From an uncultured Bacteroidales bacterium (lineage in GTDB: Bacteria > Bacteroidota > Bacteroidia > Bacteroidales > UBA932), in NCBI GenBank assembly GCA_946415795.1, contig CAMKTW010000091.1, positions 1 to 6,958 on the forward strand: a stretch of 6,958 nucleotides of DNA, read 5' to 3'. Of this stretch, positions 1 to 6,096 are shown piece after piece (the stretch's first letter is position 1; every line of letters starts with the position of its first letter). Position numbers and translations under genes: made by a program. Under the pieces are notes generated by a model. It saw only the letters and a program-made list of their open reading frames with translations, made no database searches and was not told where the DNA came from.

Positions 1-768
1 GAAATTCATTGCGCTGCGGCCCAGCAGGGTGCACGCCACGGGGATGCAGGCTTTGTTGGCGCATTCTGCAAGTATGTTTTCCGCACCGGAGATGATTACA
101 CCCTGACCGGCGATGATGAGCGGCTTTTCTGCATTGTTAAGCAGTTCTATGGCCTTTTCTATGCGGCGGGATACCTTCTCCGATTCGTCGGAGCGGACCA
201 CGTGGACCATCTGGCTGAGGGCATACTCCTTGTCATACACATAATCGCACATCTCGACCTGAGCATTCTTGGTAAGGCTGATAAGCACCGGACCAGGGCG
301 GTCGCTGCGCGCGATGTGAAAAGCCTGCGGCACTATCTCGGCAATCTCAGAAGCCTTGGTGATCTGATAGTTCCACTTGGTGATGGGGGAGGTGATACCC
401 AGCATGTCGGCCTCCTGGAAAAAGTTGGTGCCCAGTTTGTTTGCATCGACCTGCGCGGTGATGCAAACTATCGGGGTGGAGTCCATCATAGCGTCGGCTA
501 TGCCGGTCACGAAGTTTGTGGCGCCGGGGCCGCTGGTGGCAAGGCATACACCCACCTTCCCGGATGCCCGGGCGTATCCTTCTGCTGCGTGAACGGCACC
601 CTGCTCGTGACGGACCAGGATGTGGTTGAGCCGGTCGCGATAGTCGTAGAGCCGGTCGTAAATGGGGATTATTGAACCTCCGGGATATCCGAATACAGTT
701 TCAATGCCCTCGGCGAGTATCGTCTCTATGAGGGCATCTGCGCCTGATATATGTTTTGCTTTCTGCAT
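1..768 (-). CDS. ilvB: Acetolactate synthase large subunit, N-terminal part (partial, runs off left edge)
   Basis: This is the catalytic subunit of acetohydroxyacid synthase (ThDP-, FAD- and Mg-dependent). It condenses pyruvate with pyruvate or 2-ketobutyrate in the first common step of valine, leucine and isoleucine synthesis in the cytoplasm. My translation of the minus strand from the ATG at 766-768 begins MQKAKHISGADALIETILAE and stays open for 256 codons to the window edge. The ThDP pyrimidine-binding domain (about residues 5-170) is visible: GYPGG at 27-31, catalytic Glu55 in RHEQGA, SGPGATN at 79-85 and FQEADMLGIT at 117-126. The start of the central FAD-binding domain follows, with AGQGVIISGA at 220-229. 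Family members have roughly 560-590 residues, so less than half is seen and the C-terminal ThDP diphosphate domain lies outside. The start lies 3 bp after the ilvD stop, so the two genes are very likely co-transcribed. In Bacteroides ilvN follows ilvB, which would be beyond the edge. No strong ribosome binding site is seen; an AGG lies about 8 nt before the ATG. Confidence 0.95.
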   Translation of the reverse strand, partial: MQKAKHISGADALIETILAEGIETVFGYPGGSIIPIYDRLYDYRDRLNHILVRHEQGAVHAAEGYARASGKVGVCLATSGPGATNFVTGIADAMMDSTPIVCITAQVDANKLGTNFFQEADMLGITSPITKWNYQITKASEIAEIVPQAFHIARSDRPGPVLISLTKNAQVEMCDYVYDKEYALSQMVHVVRSDESEKVSRRIEKAIELLNNAEKPLIIAGQGVIISGAENILAECANKACIPVACTLLGRSAMNF

Positions 769-771
769 AAT

Positions 772-2577
772 TTACCTGATAATTCTTACGCCACCCTTGT
801 CTGCGCTGTCGGCCAGTGCTGCGTATGCCTGCAGTGCTTTGCTTACCACGCGGTTGCGGTTTGCGGGGGCGTATTCACTGATTGCGGCCCTGCGGGCATC
901 CATCTCATCCTGCGAAATATCTACATTAATGGTACGCCCGGGAACGTCGATATTGATTATATCTCCGTCTTTTATGAGGGCGATGGGGCCTTTATTGGCA
1001 GCTTCCGGCGAGATATGGCCTATGGAGAGGCCGCTGGTGCCGCCTGAGAAACGGCCGTCGGTGATAAGGGCGCATTTCTGGCCCAGATGCTTGCTCTTGA
1101 GGAATGAAGTGGGGTAGAGCATCTCCTGCATTCCGGGACCTCCCTTGGGGCCTTCGTAGCGGATTACCACCACATCACCGGCTTTTACCTTGTCTCCAAG
1201 GATACCTTCCACAGCATCCTCCTGGCTTTCGAATACGATTGCCCGGCCACTGAAGCGGAGAATCTCCTCGGGAACGCCGGCCGTCTTGACAATACATCCG
1301 TCGGGGGCTATGTTGCCGCGCAGCACGGCTATGCCGCCGTCTTTCAAATATGCGTGCTCGACATCACGGATGCAGCCCTCGCTGCGGTCGGTGTCAAGCT
1401 CTTTATACATCTTTTTGTTTTTCCCCATCTGGGTGGTGCGCTTTCCGCCTGGAGCCGAGTAATATATGGAATCGCTCTTTGCGGAGAATACGGTATTGGA
1501 ATACATAGCCTCCCGCAGGGTGGGATAATCAACGCGAAGCGTGCCGGAATCCAGCAGCCCCTTCTTTTCAAGCTCCATAAGGATACCCATCACACCTCCG
1601 GCGCGGTTTACGTCCTGGACGTGATAGTGGCCGTTGGGCGCCACCTTGCAGATTACAGGAATCTCGCGGGAGAGGCGGTCCACATCGGCCATTGTGAAGT
1701 CCACGCCGGCTTCGTTTGCGATTGCGAGCAGGTGAAGCACGGTGTTGGTGCTGCCACCCATCGCTATATCAAGCTTCATCGCGTTCTCAAACGCCGCCTT
1801 TGTTGCAATGGAGCGGGGGAGAACTGCGTCGTTGTTCTTTGAGTAGTATTCGTTAGCAAGCTTCACGATCAGCCGGGCGCCCTCTATAAAGAGTTTGCGG
1901 CGGTTGACGTGGGTTGCCAGGATGGTGCCGTTGCCTACCGGGGCAAGCCCCAGCGCCTCGCTGAGGCAGTTCATGCTGTTGGCGGTGAACATACCGGAGC
2001 AGCAGCCGCAGGTAGGGCATCCGCGATCCTCGTATTTGTTGAGGGTCCATCTGTTCACACCCTTGTCGCCGCCGGCTACCATTACGTCAATCAGGTCGCA
2101 GTCTTTGCCCTTCACGTTGCCGGCCTCCATAGGACCGCCGGAGACGAAGACGGCAGGTATGTTGAGCCTCATAGCCGCCATAAGCATACCGGGTGTGATC
2201 TTGTCGCAGTTGGAGATGCATATCATTGCGTCGGCGCAGTGTGCGTTACACATATATTCCACGCTGTCTGCAATAATCTCACGTGAGGGGAGGCTGTATA
2301 GCATCCCTCCGTGACCCATTGCGATGCCGTCGTCTATTGCGATTGTATTGAATTCAGCAGCGAAACAGCCCTGGCGCTCAATCTCTTTTTTTATCAGCTG
2401 GCCCACTTCGTGCAGGTGGACGTGACCGGGGACAAACTGGGTGAAAGAGTTGACGATTGCGATTATCGGCTTGCCGACCTGTCTGCTTTTCATTCCGTTG
2501 GCCTTCCAAAGGGCGCGTGCGCCCGCCATCTCCCGGCCCAGGAATGTTTTACTGCTGCGAAGTGTTGCCATAAACAT
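772..2577 (-). CDS. ilvD: Dihydroxy-acid dehydratase
   Basis: This iron-sulfur, Mg-dependent dehydratase converts 2,3-dihydroxyisovalerate and 2,3-dihydroxy-3-methylvalerate to the 2-keto acids that lead to valine/leucine and isoleucine. The 601-residue product has the IlvD/Edd family layout: RSSKTFLGREMAGARALW near the N-terminus, NSFTQFVPGHVHL at 43-55, DDGIAMGHGGM at 82-92, the first signature CDKITPGM at 124-131 (cluster Cys124), GCPTCGCCSGM at 186-196 (cluster cysteine, probably Cys193), PKGGPGM at 477-483, and the second signature from TDGRFSGG at 506 through IGHISPEA at 519-526. It resembles the E. coli/Bacteroides subtype, whose usual length is about 600-616, so it is full length and intact. 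Either ATG at 2577 or the in-frame ATG at 2571 (giving MATLRSS) could be the start. Neither has a good Shine-Dalgarno sequence; I keep the longer form. It is the first gene of the ilvD-ilvB operon and diverges from leuA across 100 bp containing promoter-like sequences. Confidence 0.97.
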   Translation of the reverse strand: MFMATLRSSKTFLGREMAGARALWKANGMKSRQVGKPIIAIVNSFTQFVPGHVHLHEVGQLIKKEIERQGCFAAEFNTIAIDDGIAMGHGGMLYSLPSREIIADSVEYMCNAHCADAMICISNCDKITPGMLMAAMRLNIPAVFVSGGPMEAGNVKGKDCDLIDVMVAGGDKGVNRWTLNKYEDRGCPTCGCCSGMFTANSMNCLSEALGLAPVGNGTILATHVNRRKLFIEGARLIVKLANEYYSKNNDAVLPRSIATKAAFENAMKLDIAMGGSTNTVLHLLAIANEAGVDFTMADVDRLSREIPVICKVAPNGHYHVQDVNRAGGVMGILMELEKKGLLDSGTLRVDYPTLREAMYSNTVFSAKSDSIYYSAPGGKRTTQMGKNKKMYKELDTDRSEGCIRDVEHAYLKDGGIAVLRGNIAPDGCIVKTAGVPEEILRFSGRAIVFESQEDAVEGILGDKVKAGDVVVIRYEGPKGGPGMQEMLYPTSFLKSKHLGQKCALITDGRFSGGTSGLSIGHISPEAANKGPIALIKDGDIINIDVPGRTINVDISQDEMDARRAAISEYAPANRNRVVSKALQAYAALADSADKGGVRIIR

Positions 2578-2599
2578 CTGGTTATGTTAAATTGAATTG

Positions 2600-2633
2600 C
2601 AAAAGTATCTTTTTTTTGTTATTATTAACTAAA
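2600..2633 (-). promoter_or_regulatory. Candidate ilvD promoter (Bacteroidetes type)
   Basis: Reading the minus strand, TACTTTTG (2607 down to 2600) is a perfect match to the Bacteroidetes primary-sigma -7 box TAnnTTTG. A weak -33-like TTTA (2633 down to 2630; consensus TTTG) lies 22 bp upstream. A start site a few bases downstream would leave a leader of only about 15-20 nt before the ilvD ATG, too short for an attenuator. The box match is seen directly; activity is inferred. Confidence 0.6.
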
Positions 2634-2648
2634 ATTATCTCAATTTTG
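2615..2648 (+). promoter_or_regulatory. Candidate leuA promoter (Bacteroidetes type, imperfect)
   Basis: On the plus strand a TTTG (2615-2618, at the end of an eight-T run) is followed after 22 bp by CAATTTTG (2641-2648), a seven-base-box match to TAnnTTTG with only the first T replaced by C. The spacing is slightly longer than usual. A start site near 2652-2656 would give a leader of about 22-26 nt. The region is AT-rich, so chance matches are easy; this is weaker than the ilvD candidate. Confidence 0.4.
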
Positions 2649-2668
2649 TGGTTGGAAAAGTGAGATAA
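2635..2668. promoter_or_regulatory. Perfect 8-bp inverted repeat upstream of leuA, possible operator
   Basis: TTATCTCA (2635-2642) and its exact reverse complement TGAGATAA (2661-2668) are separated by 18 bp, with centres 26 bp apart, and end 9 bp before the leuA ATG. The left arm overlaps the first two bases of the candidate leuA -7 box and the right arm lies just after the probable start site. A bound dimeric regulator could therefore block leuA transcription. The repeat is seen directly; the operator role is inference and no known regulator motif was recognised. Confidence 0.4.
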
Positions 2669-2677
2669 GCAGACATT

Positions 2678-4174
2678 ATGAAAGACAAACTATACATTTT
2701 TGACACTACACTTCGCGACGGAGAACAGGTTCCCGGCTGCCAGTTGAATACCATAGAAAAGATAGAGCTGGCAAAACTGCTTGAAACTCTTGGCGTTGAC
2801 ATTATTGAATGCGGCTTCCCCATATCCAGCCCGGGTGATTTCAAATCGGTAGTCGAGATTTCCAAGATTATTACCGAATCCCGCATCTGCGCCCTCTCCC
2901 GTGCCGTTGAAAAAGATATCGACGCTGCGGCGGATGCCCTCCATTTTGCAAGGCTGAAAAGGATCCACACCGGAATAGGTACCTCTGACTATCACATCAA
3001 GTACAAGTTCAATTCCAACCGGGAGGAGATAATAACCCGTGCAGTGGCTGCGGTAAAGTATGCCCGCAACAAAGTGGATGACGTAGAGTTCTATGCAGAG
3101 GATGCCGGCCGTACGGAGAACGAGTATCTGGCAAGGGTGGTGGAGGCAGTGATTGCCGCCGGCGCAACCGTGGTGAATATACCCGATACCACCGGCTACT
3201 GTTTCCCCGGGGAGTTCGGCGCAAAGATCGCCTACCTGATGAACAATGTCCCAAATATCGACAAGGCGATTATATCGACACATTGCCATAACGATTTGGG
3301 AATGGCTACAGCCAATACCCTGGCGGGCGTGATGGCGGGCGCACGGCAGGCCGAGGTAACAATAAACGGTATCGGGGAGCGTGCGGGAAACACCGCCCTC
3401 GAGGAGGTTGTAATGGCCATAAAGAGCCGCCGTGAATTCCCGGTTGATACAGATATAAAGATCAAGCAGATAACAAAGGTTTCACATCAGGTATCGTCTA
3501 TGATGCGTATGCCTGTCCAGCCTAATAAGGCAATTGTCGGGCGCAACGCATTTGCACACTCGTCCGGAATCCATCAGGACGGAGTGCTCAAGAACCGTGA
3601 GAGTTACGAGATTATTGACCCCACCGACATCGGGTTGAACGATTCAATAATCGCTCTCACCGCCCGCAGCGGCCGTGCCGCATTGAACCATCATTTCCAC
3701 CGCCTTGGCCTGAACCTCTCCGCTCAGGAACTGGCTATCGCTTATGAGAAGTTCCTCCGCGTGGCAGACACCAAGAAAGATATCGACGATGCCGATTTAT
3801 ACGAAATCGCCGGTGTAACCGAGGGCAACGTGACACAGAAGATACGTCTCACTTATCTGCAGGTGGTATGCGGCAAGAACTCGATTCCAATGGCTACTGT
3901 AACCCTTGATATCGACGGTGAGAGCTGCACCGCCACCTGCGGCGGCATTGGCCCTATCGATGCGGCGTTCGCGGCTGTCAAAACGTTGGTGCACAGGCGT
4001 ATCAATCTTGAGGAGATGCTCATTCAGTCCATCAACAGGGGGACCAACGATATAGGTAAGGTTCATATCCAGGTAGAGAATAAGGGGCAGATTTATTACG
4101 GTTTCGCCGCCGACAAGGATATCATCACCGCCACTGTGGAGGCTTATGTAAACGCCATCTCAAAACTGCTTTAA
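2678..4174 (+). CDS. leuA: 2-isopropylmalate synthase
   Basis: This enzyme condenses acetyl-CoA with 2-ketoisovalerate, the first committed step of leucine synthesis, in the cytoplasm. The 498-residue product has the HMGL-like TIM barrel first: FDTTLRDGEQ at 8-17 with catalytic Arg13 and metal-binding Asp14, YAEDAGRT at 139-146, NIPDTTGY at 167-174, the metal-binding STHCHNDLG at 200-208 (His202, His204) and NGIGERAGN at 230-238. AFAHSSGIHQDG at 291-302 belongs to the linker subdomain. The C-terminal leucine-sensing LeuA dimer domain runs from about 388 to the end, with GGIGPIDAAF at 422-431, so feedback inhibition by leucine is expected. The sequence after DGEQ (VPGCQL) fits LeuA better than the citramalate synthase-like paralogues, which typically read TSGVSF. 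The length is normal for the short bacterial form. It diverges from ilvD, which shares the 2-ketoisovalerate pathway, and no leuB, leuC or leuD follows directly. The ATG start lacks a clear Shine-Dalgarno sequence, as is common in this phylum. Confidence 0.95.
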   Translation: MKDKLYIFDTTLRDGEQVPGCQLNTIEKIELAKLLETLGVDIIECGFPISSPGDFKSVVEISKIITESRICALSRAVEKDIDAAADALHFARLKRIHTGIGTSDYHIKYKFNSNREEIITRAVAAVKYARNKVDDVEFYAEDAGRTENEYLARVVEAVIAAGATVVNIPDTTGYCFPGEFGAKIAYLMNNVPNIDKAIISTHCHNDLGMATANTLAGVMAGARQAEVTINGIGERAGNTALEEVVMAIKSRREFPVDTDIKIKQITKVSHQVSSMMRMPVQPNKAIVGRNAFAHSSGIHQDGVLKNRESYEIIDPTDIGLNDSIIALTARSGRAALNHHFHRLGLNLSAQELAIAYEKFLRVADTKKDIDDADLYEIAGVTEGNVTQKIRLTYLQVVCGKNSIPMATVTLDIDGESCTATCGGIGPIDAAFAAVKTLVHRRINLEEMLIQSINRGTNDIGKVHIQVENKGQIYYGFAADKDIITATVEAYVNAISKLL

Positions 4175-4184
4175 CCCTTTGCTT

Positions 4185-5054
4185 ATGATAGCCAAATCGG
4201 AACTTTTAATAAATGCAGACGGCTCTGCATTCCATATCCATATAAAACCCGACCAACTTGCCGACAATGTGCTGCTGGTGGGTGATCCCGACCGCGTAGG
4301 AATGGTATCATCTTATTTCGACAGCATCGATGCGGAGGGACAGAATCGCGAATTCCGTTTCGCCACCGGTATATATAAGGGCAAGAGGATGACCTGCGTA
4401 TCGCACGGTATAGGGCCTGACAATATCGATATCGTGATGACGGAGCTGGATGCCTTGGCAAACATCGACTTTGAAACGCGCGAGATTAAACCGGAGCACC
4501 GCCGCCTCACGCTGGTGCGTATGGGCACGTGTGGTGCAATCCAGCCCGATATCCCCCTCGGGAGCGCGGTATTGTCCCACGTTAACATAGGATTTGACTG
4601 CCTGATGCGCTGGTATGCAGATCTGGACAAGATCAACCTTAAAGACTATGAGGATGACTTCCTCCGCTTTATGGATTGGGACGCAGCGGGGTTGCCCCGT
4701 CCATATTTTGTGAAGGCATCCCAAATACTGATCGATCTGTTCTCCGGTTGGACAGAAAAGGGGATGACGATTTCCGCCCCCGGTTTCTACGGCCCTCAGG
4801 GACGTGTTATCCGCCTTGGACTGGCTATGCCCGATATGTTGGAGAAGCTGGAGAAATGGAGTTACGACGGCCGCAGGATCACAAATTTCGAGATGGAAGG
4901 CAGTGCACTTGCAGGTTTGGCTGCACAACTCGGCCACGACGCCATAACAGTCTGCTGCACAATAGCCAACCGCTATGCCGGTGAGAGCAATACCGATTAC
5001 AAGCCTTTTGTGCAGAAAATGATTGAGACAAGTCTGGATACTCTCGCCAGATAA
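4185..5054 (+). CDS. Uridine phosphorylase-like nucleoside phosphorylase
   Basis: This is a PNP/UDP-superfamily phosphorylase, expected to split a nucleoside (probably uridine) with phosphate into free base and ribose-1-phosphate. Numbering from the ATG at 4185 (289 residues), the E. coli uridine phosphorylase residues are matched: His17 in FHIHI (E. coli His8), the phosphate loop GDPDRV at 33-38, VRMGTCGAIQP at 111-121 with phosphate-binding Arg112, FYGPQGR at 201-207 aligning with FYPGQER (Phe162, Gln166, Arg168, the uracil contacts), and the ribose-binding NFEMEGSAL at 234-242. An in-frame TTG two codons upstream at 4179 could extend it, but the ATG is preferred. It is about 35 residues longer than the E. 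coli enzyme. The extra length lies near 95-107 and 140-170, so exact substrate preference is uncertain. The start lies 10 bp after the leuA stop, so the two are probably co-transcribed despite unrelated functions. The 3' end faces the S66 gene with 7 bp between. Confidence 0.88.
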   Translation: MIAKSELLINADGSAFHIHIKPDQLADNVLLVGDPDRVGMVSSYFDSIDAEGQNREFRFATGIYKGKRMTCVSHGIGPDNIDIVMTELDALANIDFETREIKPEHRRLTLVRMGTCGAIQPDIPLGSAVLSHVNIGFDCLMRWYADLDKINLKDYEDDFLRFMDWDAAGLPRPYFVKASQILIDLFSGWTEKGMTISAPGFYGPQGRVIRLGLAMPDMLEKLEKWSYDGRRITNFEMEGSALAGLAAQLGHDAITVCCTIANRYAGESNTDYKPFVQKMIETSLDTLAR

Positions 5055-5061
5055 CCGCGAA

Positions 5062-6090
5062 TCACTCCCCGGTAGTTGTCCCGGCAGTATTTATAAGGTT
5101 TTTATCGCCTCTAAGGCAGAAGGATAGCGATGCTCCGCTATCCTTTACCTTTATTATAGCCTCGGAACCCATGATAAGAGGGAGATTGACATCGCCGTGT
5201 CCGGCGGGGAATCCGCACATAACCGGTATGTCACGACCTTTGAGATATGAACAGATCATCTCCTCCGGGCTCTCCCACCCGAGGTCGGATGTGCAGTCGG
5301 TGAACTCGCCCAGTATAATCCCCTTGCAGCGGTCAATGACACCTGTGAGTATCAGCATATTGAACAGCCGGTCAATATTGTGGTAACTCTCCTCCACCTC
5401 TTCCAGGAAGAGGATAAAATCGCCACCTCTTGTAGGGTCTGCAGATGTGCCTGTCAGCGGTGCAATGGTGCACAGGTTGCCACCCACAAGGATCCCTTTT
5501 CCCTTTCCTTTTATGTTCTGGGGGTGGGAGGGGAGCCTGTATTCGGGGATTCTGCCTTCAAGCAGTTCCCGCAGAAGAATGCTGCTGGTGTCGCGGCCGT
5601 GATTCTTTGCAATGTACGCCCCGATAGTGCCGTGGATGCCCATAACACAGTCACAATTCTCCATTGCCAGAAGTGTGGTGATATCGCTGAACCCGACCAG
5701 CCATTTTGGATGGGAGGCAAACTCTCCCGGTTCCATCAAACCTGCGAGGTGTATGGCTCCGTAACCTCCGCGGTTGCAAATAATTGCCTTTATATCGGGG
5801 TCGCTTAAGGCCCATCTGAGATCGCTGAGCCGCTGCGAAGCATCGCCGGCATAACTGCCCCGGTATAGACTGTCCACGAAAGCACCTGCCACGGGTTCGT
5901 ATCCCCATTCGCGCAGAACTATGGCTGCGGTGTCGATATTTGTGATATCAGTATGATAAGATGGGGAAATCAGGGCAATCTTGTCTCCCGGCTGCAGGAA
6001 ATCGGGCACTATGAAGCAGCGCTTGTTCTGCTGTGCCGATGCGTAAAGTGCAAAAGAGAGCACCAACAGGCTGATGGTTAAACGTTTCAT
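5062..6090 (-). CDS. Peptidase S66 (LD-carboxypeptidase family) with signal peptide
   Basis: The 342-residue product belongs to the LdcA/MccF serine peptidase family, whose LdcA members release the terminal D-alanine from L-Ala-D-Glu-mDap-D-Ala tetrapeptides of peptidoglycan. The expected triad is present: nucleophile Ser135 in GFSDIT (133-138), Glu230 in FLEEVEE (228-234) and His298 in FPAGHGD (294-300). NRGGYGA at 106-112 and the YHNIDRL segment at 236-242 are also typical. Residues 1-19 form a Sec signal peptide (MKRL, a hydrophobic core, then ASA before Gln20) with no lipobox cysteine at the cleavage site, so a soluble periplasmic enzyme is expected. Classical LdcA is cytoplasmic, so the location is notable. 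The start lies 6 bp after the AGCS transporter stop, which indicates one operon. MccF-like removal of amino acids from other peptides is an alternative, since the family does not fix the substrate. The C-terminal coding region contains a strong hairpin at 5120-5145. Confidence 0.9.
   Translation of the reverse strand: MKRLTISLLVLSFALYASAQQNKRCFIVPDFLQPGDKIALISPSYHTDITNIDTAAIVLREWGYEPVAGAFVDSLYRGSYAGDASQRLSDLRWALSDPDIKAIICNRGGYGAIHLAGLMEPGEFASHPKWLVGFSDITTLLAMENCDCVMGIHGTIGAYIAKNHGRDTSSILLRELLEGRIPEYRLPSHPQNIKGKGKGILVGGNLCTIAPLTGTSADPTRGGDFILFLEEVEESYHNIDRLFNMLILTGVIDRCKGIILGEFTDCTSDLGWESPEEMICSYLKGRDIPVMCGFPAGHGDVNLPLIMGSEAIIKVKDSGASLSFCLRGDKNLINTAGTTTGE
5120..5156 (+). terminator. Candidate intrinsic terminator for the leuA transcript, inside the opposing gene
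   Basis: A perfect 10-bp stem (AAGGATAGCG at 5120-5129 pairing with CGCTATCCTT at 5136-5145) encloses the 6-nt loop ATGCTC. On the plus strand it is followed by a T-rich stretch (TACCTTTATTA) and lies 66 nt beyond the phosphorylase stop codon. The T tract is interrupted, so efficiency is uncertain. On the minus strand no T run follows, so it should act mainly in the plus direction. The same bases encode about residues 317-325 of the S66 peptidase. Confidence 0.5.
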
Positions 6091-6096
6091 ATTGTG

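Noticed and set aside
202..675. A 157-codon plus-strand open frame opposite ilvB
   Set aside because: It lies wholly antisense to a well-conserved ilvB reading frame, and its translation shows no recognisable domain.
1354..1842. A 162-codon plus-strand open frame opposite ilvD
   Set aside because: It is antisense to conserved IlvD coding sequence, and the translation shows no family features; long shadow frames are common in GC-rich genes.
2618..2629. GTTATTATTAAC, a near-palindrome between the divergent promoters
   Set aside because: Only 4-bp arms in very AT-rich sequence, readily expected by chance.
2631..2647. AAAATT and AATTTT arms with a 5-bp spacer over the candidate leuA -7 box
   Set aside because: Arms are only six bases of A and T in an AT-rich stretch, so chance is likely; the neighbouring 8-bp repeat is a stronger candidate.
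4179..4187. TTG at 4179 as the phosphorylase start
   Set aside because: An ATG two codons downstream at 4185 is the more likely start, and the extension adds only two residues with no ribosome binding site to favour it.
4308..4937. A 209-codon minus-strand open frame opposite the nucleoside phosphorylase
   Set aside because: The plus-strand frame carries all the phosphorylase active-site motifs, while this one has no recognisable domain or start context.
5107..5117. Small hairpin GCCT-CTA-AGGC near the 3' end of the S66 gene
   Set aside because: A 4-bp stem without a following T run in either direction; too weak for a terminator.
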